Shown: one piece after another, positions 1 through 8,845 of the stretch | Layout: every line of letters starts with the position of its first letter | How positions within the stretch are numbered: position 1 is the stretch's first letter | DNA from: Fennellomyces sp. T-0311 | Taxonomy: Eukaryota; Mucoromycota; Mucoromycetes; Mucorales; Lichtheimiaceae | NCBI GenBank assembly: GCA_025266875.1 | Contig: JALLLT010000159.1 | Location: 1-13,776 of the forward strand | Direction of reading: 5' to 3' | Length of the DNA: 13,776 nucleotides | Position numbers and translations under genes: made by a program | The notes under the pieces: model-generated | The model's input: only the letters and a program-made list of their open reading frames with translations | Databases searched by the model: none | What the model was told of the DNA's origin: nothing

Positions 1-1
1 A

Positions 2-679
2 CTGCTGCACGCCGGAGTAGAAGAAGTGTCATCGGAATTACCATGTTCCGCACAATGTACTACGACACCACCATCTGCCAAGACTATCGAGTGGGCCGTG
101 CGCCGTTTTCAAGAAGCCCAGAAAGGACCAACTGGATATACCTTTGTGTATATCCCAGCCCTCAACCACATGCAGCACAGTGAAGTTCGCTGTGCACTTA
201 AGATTATCGGTGTCGAGCAAGGCCGCATCCTTGACGTTTTCTTCCCTGCAAAAGGCGTTATTGGATTGCTAATCCACCGTTCATATCAACAAGCACTCGA
301 AGAAAAACTCTCAGTGGGTAAAATCGCTGTCAAGACCGATTTCGATCCAATCGCCCCAGCCAATTTGATGGATCGTAAATACGAGTCGCTGACGTTGGAG
401 GAACGTGCAATTGAGGCACGCCGTATCTATCAAGATCGGATCTTCCGTGCCTGTCTCCAGATGCCTCGCACACATCTTGGCTTTGCCATAATGCGCTACC
501 TATCCACCGACCTCGACGCAACAGATCACCATCGTTTGGATGCCTCCTATCTGGAACAGTTCCAAAAGGAGAGGCCCAATCCACGCAGCAACTCTACATC
601 GCCACCATCACAAACATCTGGTGCTGTCGCCCAACTGTTTTCGTCTCAATCCGGCAGATCCATGGATACTGCAGAATGA
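2..679 (+). CDS. LINE ORF1 / gag-like protein, 5'-partial
   Basis: The frame is open to the left edge, so the true start lies outside the window; the stop is TGA at 677-679. About 225 residues are visible with no internal stop. The centre (VRCALKIIGV, GRILDVFFPAKGVIGLLIH, then FDPIAPANLMD) has the alternating hydrophobic pattern of a small alpha/beta RNA-binding fold. A helical region follows (LTLEERAIEARRIYQDRIFRACLQM), then a Ser/Pro/Gln-rich tail. I recall similar proteins beside endonuclease/reverse-transcriptase genes in Mucorales genomes, where they look like LINE ORF1 (nucleic-acid chaperone/gag role). The naming is from memory and no zinc knuckle is visible. It has the same strand as the LINE ORF2 starting near 4752, and the Crypton gene lies between them. 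A stand-alone gag-like host gene is the alternative. Its lack of nonsense codons contrasts with the decayed ORF2 and is a point against both belonging to one copy. Confidence 0.5.
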   Translation: MLHAGVEEVSSELPCSAQCTTTPPSAKTIEWAVRRFQEAQKGPTGYTFVYIPALNHMQHSEVRCALKIIGVEQGRILDVFFPAKGVIGLLIHRSYQQALEEKLSVGKIAVKTDFDPIAPANLMDRKYESLTLEERAIEARRIYQDRIFRACLQMPRTHLGFAIMRYLSTDLDATDHHRLDASYLEQFQKERPNPRSNSTSPPSQTSGAVAQLFSSQSGRSMDTAE

Positions 680-1940
680 GTAATCACTTCAAAATATAAA
701 ATCTTGAGGTCCCAATAGGTCCCAGTGGGTCCCTGAAAATTTAATTTCCACAAGCAAGTTTCTAGTGATATAAGCAGATATCATTGGTCAACAGCAATGA
801 TATATTGAGATATCATTTATCCAGGTCCCAGAAAACCTATATAGTTGGGGACCTTTCCAGAATATCAAAAGGCATGTCAGCATTTAAGTCAACATTACTA
901 CATGAGATGTAAAGAATTTGTAGGCAGATTGTCTAATTGTAATAACATAATCTGCTCATGAGGGCCAGTTCGATTCTGCCATCTTTTGGAGGTGTTAAGG
1001 CAATTTGGCGTCTGGTATGTTACAGGAACAGCCTAATCAATTTTATGCAACCGCTCTACATACGTAATCAATGTTAGAAAAGAACATATGTATCCGACCT
1101 TTTAATAATGTTTTAAAGGGAGCTCGTCGACTGCCTTTTTGAAAGATAAGAAGCAAGCTTTCATAACTCTCTTGGAAACAAAATACTACTGAGCGTAATA
1201 TAACAGCTCTCAAACAAGTGCATGGTTTAACCTATGTAGCTGCAAAGGTGCCCTGTAGTGGAGGGTAATACATCGAGTACTTGCTGTAACAGTGTACTGA
1301 GCGAGGTGCGATTGCAGTAGACCACAGTGCGCACATACAATGGAAACTATTTTCATATGTACGTCTTTACTACGTCTTAGTTGTACCTCTATGGCGTCAG
1401 AAGCAAACCCTTAAAAGGTAGCTTAGGAAGCATCATCAATTTGAATTCAAAGAACCAGATAATCGTTATTTTTCAGGACCTTATGTAGGGTTAAGTAATC
1501 GCTTTACAGAGTAAAAAAGAGCGCGATAGCTATATTCTATTACATTAGAGCTATAGCTTCTGTAAATTGACACTCGTATAAAATACGTACATGGAAAATG
1601 CATTCTCAGAGTTACTACACAAACTCAAATTCGTAAGTCAAACTAAAGGCAAAAAAAGGCTTCAACACGATTATTACTTGCTACTAAGAAGGACCGGGCA
1701 CGCATTAAGTGCAGAATAGATGAGGGTGTGCTTTGGGTGTTGTCTGCTATGTACATATGAGAAGTCAAATTAGAACTTGAAAGGCGGCAGAGATGACGAT
1801 CACAAACAATAATGCTTTGTATTTGGCCGGAAAGGCTACCATGTAAAAAATTGCTTAAAAAAAGCAAGACAGAGAGGATAAATATATAAAAAAAAGTGAG
1901 GTACAGAAAGAGAATATGTAAATAATAAAAACCTAGACAA
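680..1940. other. Gene-free AT-rich stretch
   Basis: About 1.26 kb without a supportable gene. It holds a cluster of GGTCCC motifs at 707-854 (listed separately) and a small hairpin, ATATCATT at 778-785 against AATGATAT at 796-803, with a third copy of ATATCATT at 810-817. A perfect 10-bp palindrome AGCTATAGCT lies at 1549-1558. If the Crypton interpretation is right, most of this is the 3' untranslated and terminal part of that element, since the recombinase stop codon is at 1941 on the minus strand. No AATAAA-type signal stands out just downstream of that stop. Confidence 0.6.
707..854. repeat. GGTCCC motif cluster, left side of Crypton
   Basis: AGGTCCCA occurs as a direct repeat at 707-714 and 717-724, followed by CAGTGGGTCCC at 723-733. 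AGGTCCC at 823-829 faces GGGACCT at 848-854 (7-bp perfect inverted repeat, 18-nt spacer). The 11-mer at 723-733 recurs in inverted orientation at 4738-4748, on the other side of the Crypton gene. The motifs are seen directly; a role as recombinase-binding or terminal repeats is inference. Confidence 0.6.
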
Positions 1941-4608
1941 CTAGGCAAAGAAGTAGTCAACATGCTTCGAAATCCAATCAATGCTTCGCTCACGATCCGC
2001 TACCCTTCGGTTTTCCAATAGCTCCAACACTTCATTATGATCCAAGTCTGGGTGCCGCTCCGCATACTGTTGAATGCCTTTTATAACCTTGCCACACTTT
2101 TGAAACCACTTTTTATCACGACTTTCACGTCGCCATCTTGTACCATATCTTCTTTCCATCTCAACAAGAGATAGCTGCGTACCAATGCCTTCAAACCATT
2201 CCTTCCATAAGTCAGGAAGAGTGTTGACAAGGTGGCGGTCCATCATTGGATACGCTGGTTGTGCTATTACTGCTGTTGCTGGTGTTGTTGTGGCGGTTGT
2301 TGCTGTGGTCGCTGTTGCTGTGGTCGCTGTTGTGGTTGCTGCTGTGGCGGCTGTTGCTGTGGTTGCTGTTGTGGTTGTTGCTGTGGTTGCTGCTGCTGCT
2401 ACGCCCAAGACACCAGGCACCGCAAAAGACCCAAAGCCTTCTTGTTGCTGTTGTTGTCGTTGCCCACCGACATTGAGCGATACATTGAGCGTCGCCTGAC
2501 CAGAAGCAATTGCTCCCCAATGTTGTATAAGATTACCAAGAGCTTTAGACCGCGTAGCCAGCTGCGCAAGTGGCTGAAGAGTAGGTAGTATATTTGTCAA
2601 CGATTGGATCAGACGATTTTGATGCTCAAACTGTGCTGCAATTTGCTGTTGTATCGTGCCAAGACGATTTTTGATGATTGGAACTGCTCGTTGCAACAAC
2701 AGATCAGTGGGCTCTACTTCGGTTTCCAAGGCAGAATTCAGGTTACTATAATAAAACGTCAGTAATTGCAAGCAACCATGCTGTGCGCTTCATACCTTTC
2801 AAAATCCAAATAGTCCGGATCGACGAACAAAGGATGGTTCCACAAACAATGCCCTGGATACCCTTTTTTCAACAAAACCGAATCTTGAAGGAAAACAATG
2901 TGCAACTGGACAAGAAGACGAAGAAAGATATCTGCTGAAATTGATGCCTCCTCCACACCACCATCCGAATTCAAACGTTCCTGCCATCTTTCAACATCAG
3001 GGAAGACCTTTTTGCACAGTTCAGGGGGAGGAGTCACCACAGCACGAGGAAGATAGAATTGACCAGCCTCTCGAGTGAACCCGGCCATAGTTCGCAAGAT
3101 GTCTCGAGGAAGGTTAGTCAAGTAACTGGTCGTTAGTGCAGTGTTGTTCCAGCGACCTAATCGACGGATTGATTCTTCGCTCGTTCCATGAAGTTCAGCC
3201 ATGCGTGCCTCAGAGCTCCGCATCGCGTGGGTTATTGCCTTGCTATGTATGCCAACTGCCTTGAACGCTTCAGTGATACATTCCCGGTGGTAATCATATG
3301 AAATGGAGTCGGTCTTGGATCTGTTGTTCCTAATGAGCTTGATGTCGAACCAATCACGATTACAGTTGAAGCTGGGAAAGCGCTCTTCGGCAATATGCCA
3401 AAGGTGAAACAGATAAAGCGAAAGCGACATGAGCGGACAGATAAAGACATTGGCATTACGGATAGCAGCGGCAAACTCCACGCGACCTTCCTGATTCGTT
3501 TTTCCTTGCTTCAGTACCATCAACAATGCGTGACAATCAGTGGCTCCTTCATGCTCGAGATGCAACGTTTGTAGATCAGCAAGCTCCATCATCCTAATGC
3601 TCTCGCCCCTAAGCAGACCAAAGTGTTGCAGGAGGAATGATGTACAGCTTCGAAGACCTGCCTGGTTGTTCTTCGCAAAAAAGTAATCTACAATACGTTT
3701 CATCTCGGCTGTCGTCGAGTAACTGTCGGCCATCGTTCTTGCGCCTCTATCCTCATAATTGTCACGACTGATCTTGTTGTCCAGATACTTCAGATAATCT
3801 AACAATGCACAAACAAGTGGACCACGGGGATGGGGGCGAGTTGCCAAACAAGGATCCTGTTCGATCTGACGGACATGAAGATCTACGATGGACGTGACAT
3901 AGACCTTGACCGTGTTAAGCTTGATATGGCAGCCATGACCTGGATTGACAGGTTGTTTGACAGTATATGTAGGGGCATTGTTTATCGGAAGATCTGGCAT
4001 GGATGAGGAGGCAGAGGGCGACGATGGGAAGGCAGCAGAGGCAGAGGACGACGATGGGAAGGCAGCAGAGGCAGAGGACGACGGCAGGAAGGCAGCAGAG
4101 GCAGAGGACGACGATGGGAAGGCAGCAGAAGGCGATGACGGAACATCCTCTGGATGCTTTCTCTTCTTAGGACCTGGCTTGCGATGCTCTCTAAATACAA
4201 CCTAGCATCCGTACAGCATTAATAATTGGTTTATTTCAAGAAAAATATACATACCTTTTTGACAAGAAATAAATGCAGCTTCTTATCGTCGATAAGCTGG
4301 TTCATATGGTCGTTAGGGCAACGTCTGCGACACCAAGCCATGAATTCCTTTTGAGGCCCATCGTATGTTCTATTCATGTTTGCAGGCCGACTTTCCCGAG
4401 CATTTAGAAATGTTGTTCGAGCAGCATTGTCTAAAGCAGTGTTGTAGTCCATCTGTGCGTTCAACAGTGGATAATGTTGTGGGAGGGGAGCAGGAACAGG
4501 AAGAGAAAGTGGTGGCATACCGCTGCCATTCATTGTCGCAGTACCACGGCCACGCCCACGGCCACGTCTACGAGCAGTGGCGCCACCACGACCTCTTCCG
4601 TTTGCCAT
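1941..4608 (-). CDS. Crypton tyrosine recombinase with GCR1_C-like domain, three exons
   Basis: Exons are 4608-4255, 4201-2796 and 2745-1941 (minus strand). The introns, 4254-4202 (53 nt, phase 0) and 2795-2746 (50 nt, phase 2), have GTATG donors and TAG acceptors and join three open frames exactly into 854 aa. Order of parts: an Arg/Gly-rich start (1-25); a SAM-like core-binding region (about 60-118, with RPANMNRTYDGPQKEFMAWC); a basic nuclear-localisation-like patch RKPGPKKRK; a Ser/Ala linker built on a 30-bp tandem repeat; the catalytic domain with R316, K352, H443-x-x-R446, W469 and nucleophile Y478; a helical, possibly coiled-coil stretch (about 600-660); a short poly-Gln tract; an Ala/Thr-rich spacer (about 703-746); and a GCR1_C-like DNA-binding domain (about 761-830, TLPDLWKEWFEG then RYGTRWR). 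All catalytic residues are present, so the protein could be active. The start ATG at 4608 follows a pyrimidine-rich leader. The fold and residue assignments rest on family knowledge; the splice joins are read from the sequence. Confidence 0.88.
2255..2403. repeat. Imperfect trinucleotide tract in Crypton exon 3
   Basis: An imperfect GYT/GYG/GTC triplet array on the plus strand, read on the minus strand as alternating Ala (GCN) and Thr (ACN) codons. It encodes the low-complexity Ala/Thr spacer before the GCR1_C-like domain of the recombinase. The triplet period creates long false open frames on both strands here. Confidence 0.8.
4008..4140. repeat. 30-bp tandem repeat in Crypton exon 2
   Basis: Near-identical 30-bp units lie at 4021-4050, 4051-4080, 4081-4110 (with substitutions) and 4111-4140 (degenerate 3' half), with a partial unit before 4021. 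The unit is a multiple of three, so on the minus strand it encodes a 10-residue repeat (SSSSASAAFP type) between the nuclear-localisation-like patch and the catalytic half of the recombinase. Copy number can change without breaking the frame. Confidence 0.9.
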
Positions 4609-4708
4609 GTTGAATGAAGATTAGGGATGTTTTTGAAAAAAAAAGTTCTTGAAAGAAAACGAGTGCTGTGTCAATTTTTTTTCCTGGATTTTTCTACTTT
4701 TCTAGATT

Positions 4709-4748
4709 GGGTCCCCGCCAAGCTGGGGACCTGGGGCGGGACCCACTG
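4709..4748. repeat. GGTCCC inverted-repeat block, right side of Crypton
   Basis: GGTCCCC at 4710-4716 faces GGGGACC at 4725-4731: perfect 7-bp arms with an 8-nt spacer. An alternative overlapping stem pairs GGGTCCCCGCC (4709-4719) with GGCGGGACCC (4735-4744), with one bulge. GGGACCCACTG at 4738-4748 is the exact reverse complement of 723-733. A short spacer between inverted arms is the form of tyrosine-recombinase core sites in general, but no binding specificity is known here. Confidence 0.6.
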
Positions 4749-4751
4749 CAA

Positions 4752-7600
4752 ACGAATAAAGATATTCCCTAAATAGCAATATTTAACGTGGCTGGCATTG
4801 ACTGGTCGCCTGATGAATTGATTACCACCTGCACTGCCAACAACATCGATATGATCCTACTAACTGAAACCTACGTCACTGCTGGCCAGTGACTCACCAC
4901 CACATGGAAGCAGCATCACAACTATGCAACCATATCAGAAAACAGTACCTGAGGCAACGGAGGGCTCTGCCTGCTGGTCAGGCCAGACTTTGAACATCAC
5001 ATCCACATCTATCCAATCTGCAATCCTTACGTCCTCACCTTCACCTTTGGTGCTTAATACACCGTTCACGGACTGTATTTAGCACCATCGATTCCGCTAA
5101 CACAATACACCACCATCCTCCAAGAATTGCCCATCACTCCACAGACAATTATTATGAGGGACCTCAACACTCGCCTTGGCTTCCGGCTAGGTGACCATGC
5201 AACAAATGATCGCGCACCAGTTTTCACGAATTGGTGTGAGAACCACCACCTCACCATCTGGAATGAGTCTCTTGCTGCAGGCATCCCCACCTTTGAGTGC
5301 TTGGGTTGCACCAGTGTGATCGACCTGTTTCTGTCCATGCCAGAGGCGATCCTGGATCCAACACTCCGTGTGTATAGTGAACTGTCGCTTAGCTCTGATC
5401 ATAAGCTTTGCACACTCGACTTTTATACACGTCAACCACTGCCAACCACACAGCAACCAGTAGGCCGCCGTCATTGAAAGCTACAACGTCTGGCAGATGA
5501 CGATATATGGGAGCTGTACATCCAACAGTTCAACCAACAAACCGCCGACATCACCCCAGCAATTGATGCAGCAATGGATCTCGACCATGGACAAGCAGCA
5601 AAAGACACCATTGAGCATCTTGGCAACAGCATCACAACCGCAATATATCAAGTACTTGATAATTCGGTCACACCAGGTCAAATGCGAGAGAAACATTGGA
5701 AGTAGTTTTGGATGCCTGCCCTCCAACCTCTCGCCAACCGTCGCCAAGCCATGTACACCCATTGGCGTCGTGCACCACCAACTACCGACCGCATCAGCCT
5801 CTGGGCGCGATACAAGGAAGGCTGCAATAACCTGAAACGCGCAATCCGTCGAGAACGTGCCCGCCAATGGCGCCAATTTTGTGTCAAGATGCAGCATGGC
5901 AACCTGGCAGAAACAAACACCGTGATCAAACGCATGCACAAAAACCAGCGACCCAGCATCACCTTCTCACATCCGGAAGGCCCTGCGCGTGCTGCCAACA
6001 TCATGATTGATCACCTGGCTACAGTGTTTGGTGGTGAACGGCATGAACCCTGGAGTGATGACTCAGGTCACCTTCAGCTGGACTCTGTCATAAGATCCCC
6101 CGCACAGCCCTTCACTGCCGATGCCATCAAAGACGTGATATGCGTTATGCCAATACACAAAGCTCCTGGATCTGACCACATCACCGGCGAGATGTTGAAA
6201 CCAATTGCACCAGCTCTGTCCACACTGCTTGCATCATTTCTAAATCTCTGCTGGAAGCATTCCTGGGTACCACGAGCATGGCGAACAGCTCAAGTCGTCT
6301 CCATCTACAAGAAGGGTGACACTGAACAAGCAGGTAACTACTGCCCGATCAGCCTCCTCAGCCATCTTAGGAAGGTTGTTGAGCGCTGCCTGTTGCCAAT
6401 GCTTCGATCATAAATGCCTGTGCTTGACATTGCCCAAGGTGGTTTTCGTAATTACCGTGGAGCTCAAGACCAGGCATTCAACCTAAACATGCTCATCCAT
6501 GAGTACATGGCGGGTAGAACCACACCTGATGGCGAACCCACACCACCAACACTCTGTTTCCTCGACATCGCACAAGCATATGATTCGGTGGATCGTACCG
6601 TAATCTGGCGTACCCTGGAAGCATACATGGATCAACATCTTCTCCGGTTGCTCAATCACATGTTCAGCGATATATATATCTCAGTCGTCTTGCAAGGCCA
6701 AGAATCGCGCGCCATCACGCCTCGGCGTGGTGTGCTGCAGGGCTCGATTCTCAGCCCTCTGCTGTATGCTGTCTTCATCGACACGCTACCAAAGGAACTG
6801 CGCCGAGCGGCCCACCAACCCTTACTACTCTGTACACCACCAATGGAAGACGCAAGTGAAGACGATGTCAACCATTGACTGGACATAATCCGCAGCAATC
6901 GATGATCCCGCAATGACGATGACACCAGCTTCATGGTGATCAACTCGCTACTGTACGCTGACGACGTTGTTCTCCTCGGCTCATTACGAGAAGTCAAAGC
7001 CATGTTGGAAATTGCTGAACAACACTCCCGACTCAAAGGCTATCGATGGAAACCAGCAAAATGTGCAGTCATCAATGCCATCCCTGGTGAACTCAAACTA
7101 TATGACGAGGAACTCCCAGTGGTCAACAGCTTCCAGTATTTAGGCCTGCCTTTCACAGCACAGGGACTAGATCATACCGAGCTCGTTCGCCAACGCACCA
7201 CCAAAGCCACAACCAGCATGACTCTCCTCTGTCGGATGGGTATCCATCTGTATGGATTTGGGCTCATGAGCGCGCTTAGGGCATACTGTATCTTCATCCG
7301 TCCACAGCTGGAATATGGTACTGCCGTCGCTGGTCCGTACTATTACCATATAGACAGACTACAAGCCGCTCAAAACTCGTGCATCAAGCTCGCCATGAAT
7401 CGCAACACAACGCAAACAATGCCAGCTTCTCTGCTTCAATATATTGCTAGTATGCTGCACATGAAAAATCGACACCCCAGGATGCTATGATTTTTTTCCA
7501 TATTCAGACTATGCTCAGACACCGACTCTGCACACGTAATACCTCTCTGGCGAATACGGAGTATCCTTTGTAAACCATCTGGCGTTACGCCGCCAACGCC
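4752..7600 (+). pseudogene. LINE ORF2 (endonuclease / reverse transcriptase), decayed by stop codons
   Basis: A single reading frame runs from about 4752 to 7600 with no detectable frameshift. It is broken by stops at 4770, 4890, 4950, 5055, 5475, 5703, 6411, 6876, 6903 and 7488 (the first lies in the uncertain N-terminal end). The N-terminal part is an exonuclease/endonuclease/phosphatase-type endonuclease: FNVAGIDWSPDE, LLTETYV, VHGLYLAPS, RDLNTR near 5157 and SDH at 5394-5402. The reverse transcriptase follows: KKGDTEQAGNYCPISLL near 6339, catalytic Asp in FLDIAQAYDSVDR (6564), RRGVLQGSILSPLLYAVFID, and SLLYADDVVLL with Asp codons 6960 and 6963. The family role is nicking target DNA and target-primed reverse transcription. 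Homology fades after about 7580 and no poly(A) tail or target duplication was identified, so the 3' end is approximate. No RNase H or zinc knuckle is visible. Confidence 0.88.
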
Positions 7601-7674
7601 ACCAGATTTCCCCTTTGGATCCAAGGCCCGCCTTCTTGATTTTTTTACTTTTTTCCTCACTTTTTCTATTGACA
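7601..7674 (+). other. Junction between LINE tail and next gene
   Basis: A short pyrimidine-rich stretch (runs of T with scattered C and A) between the fading LINE homology and the ATG at 7675. It could be the leader or promoter of the downstream gene, or hold the left end of the KDZ-type element. No TATA-like box was recognised. Confidence 0.35.
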
Positions 7675-8455
7675 ATGGAATCTCATTTTGAAAATCAAAA
7701 CTCTGAATTCACTCCTACGGATGCTGCTGAAGATTCCCAACCGAAAGTTCTTAGGCGGAAGCTCTGCAAGTGGAATGCTCTTGTATATTTGGTGTTTAAG
7801 GGAACAGAAGAGGAGAAGAGCAGTAAGAGCATAATGCTCCTGTAAGCCCATAGAACTTACGTGTATATTAGCTTGGTGCAGCAAAATAGGTATGCTGGAG
7901 ACTGGCCGGGCCCCAACCATGGCAGAAGTGGCAGTTGCATACCGCGACTTAACCGATGTTGATTTGGCTGCGCTCCAAAGGAAGGCTGAAGACATCGAGA
8001 AGGCCAAGGCACAGTCGGTAGATGGTGTTACCCATGACTCTCGAGCTAGGAAGATTATACGAGCGCTTCAAGCAGAAACTTTGAAGCTCTCCATCCAATT
8101 TGGCTGGGATGTCGCTGTGTTTATGTCATCCCCTCAAGTAACTGACTGGGGACGCACAAGCTGCATCACTAACTCTGGTATGTATATGCAAATAGTAGCA
8201 TGTTACAAGTTTATAATTTGTTATGCAGATGCAGGGGATGCTGCAGTCGCTGCACTGGGTGGCCGTGGTACGTTTAACAAGCTTTGTTCTGGTAAGCGGG
8301 ATAGCAGTGAAACAAATGGCTGTAGAGACTCACGTTTGTTTGGACTTGAAGAGTATTACACCGGACAAGGTAACATAATCTACTGTGTATTTTAAATATT
8401 GCTTATTCCACATCATTTATTTTAGCTGCAACAGGACCTGCCCTAACTCGTAGCC

Positions 8456-8845
8456 AAACGTGTGGTATCGTTTAAACGAGGAAAGGCTTTCGAATGACGA
8501 GACCAAAATAAGATAATGTTTTATTGAGGAAAACTGCTCTCTATTTATACTGTTGATGAGTTCGGGACGAAGAAGGCGAATGATTTGTCTAATACGCCTG
8601 TGATCCATGTTATTGCCGACTTTCATATGATCTTGCCTTATAGATGAAGGAGCCGAAGAACATATGGAACCAAGTTAAAGGAGTTGCCTTACAATCGGTA
8701 AACCCAAATCAAGGTTGCACATAAGAGCAAATAAGGCAATCGATAACTGTACGGTTGTTGATGTCGTAATGACAGCGGATGTAGCATAAAGAAGGAAAAG
8801 CATGTAACCATGGATGATAGTGTATGTCGGGAATATGACAAAACG
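8456..8845. repeat. Target-site duplication AAACG around the solo LTR
   Basis: AAACG at 8456-8460 and again at 8841-8845, immediately outside the TG...CA ends of the LTR. Five bp is the usual duplication length for LTR-element integrases. Removing the LTR and one copy gives an in-frame coding exon, which independently supports both boundaries. Confidence 0.88.
8461..8840 (-). mobile_element. Solo LTR, 380 bp
   Basis: On the minus strand the sequence begins TGTCATATTCCC and ends GATACCACA, the TG...CA rule. It contains a TATA-type promoter (TATAAATAG, plus positions 8541-8549) followed 15 nt later by an AATAAA polyadenylation signal (plus 8520-8525), the usual U3-R layout. There is no internal coding region, so this is a single LTR left by recombination between the two LTRs of a full element. 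It does not resemble the 249-bp LTR at 11406-11654, so a different family inserted here. It disrupts exon four of the surrounding gene. Confidence 0.88.

Larger units (their letters stand above)
707..4748 (-). mobile_element. Crypton (tyrosine-recombinase DNA transposon), approximate extent
   Basis: The unit contains one intron-bearing gene encoding a tyrosine recombinase with a C-terminal GCR1_C-like domain, the defining organisation of fungal Cryptons. These elements are thought to excise and integrate by site-specific recombination through a circular intermediate, and they normally lack long terminal inverted repeats. The boundaries given are a guess based on GGTCCC clusters flanking the gene, including an 11-bp inverted match (723-733 and 4738-4748). 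No target duplication was found just outside those points, so the real ends may differ. A LINE ORF1-like gene lies left and a LINE ORF2 right, on the opposite strand to the Crypton gene, which suggests insertion into a LINE. Confidence 0.55.

Noticed and set aside
921..988. tRNA-like stretch with a B-box-like AGTTCGATTCT
   Set aside because: The acceptor and D stems do not pair, the distance to the T loop is about 7 nt too short, and no anticodon stem forms. At most a chance match or a very decayed tRNA-derived repeat.
1549..1558. Palindrome AGCTATAGCT
   Set aside because: Short and isolated in AT-rich DNA with no associated motif; likely chance.
1643..1993. 116-codon open frame on the minus strand
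   Set aside because: Overlaps the end of the Crypton gene in another frame, with AT-driven hydrophobic composition and no recognisable motif.
2185..2588. Several plus- and minus-strand open frames rich in Val, Cys, Leu or Asn/Ser
   Set aside because: Shadows of the triplet repeat encoding the Ala/Thr spacer of the recombinase.
3945..4205. Acidic plus-strand open frame with Glu/Asp/Lys repeats
   Set aside because: Antisense shadow of the 30-bp repeat, whose minus-strand reading fits the spliced recombinase exactly.
723..4748. hAT-like transposon bounded by CAGTGGGTCCC terminal repeats
   Set aside because: No 8-bp target duplication (ATAGGTCC left, CAAACGAA right), and the encoded enzyme is a tyrosine recombinase, not a hAT transposase.
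4770..7490. Stop-codon reassignment or readthrough in LINE ORF2
   Set aside because: All three stop codons occur inside the frame, while the other genes here use TAG, TAA and TGA as normal ends. Decay is simpler.
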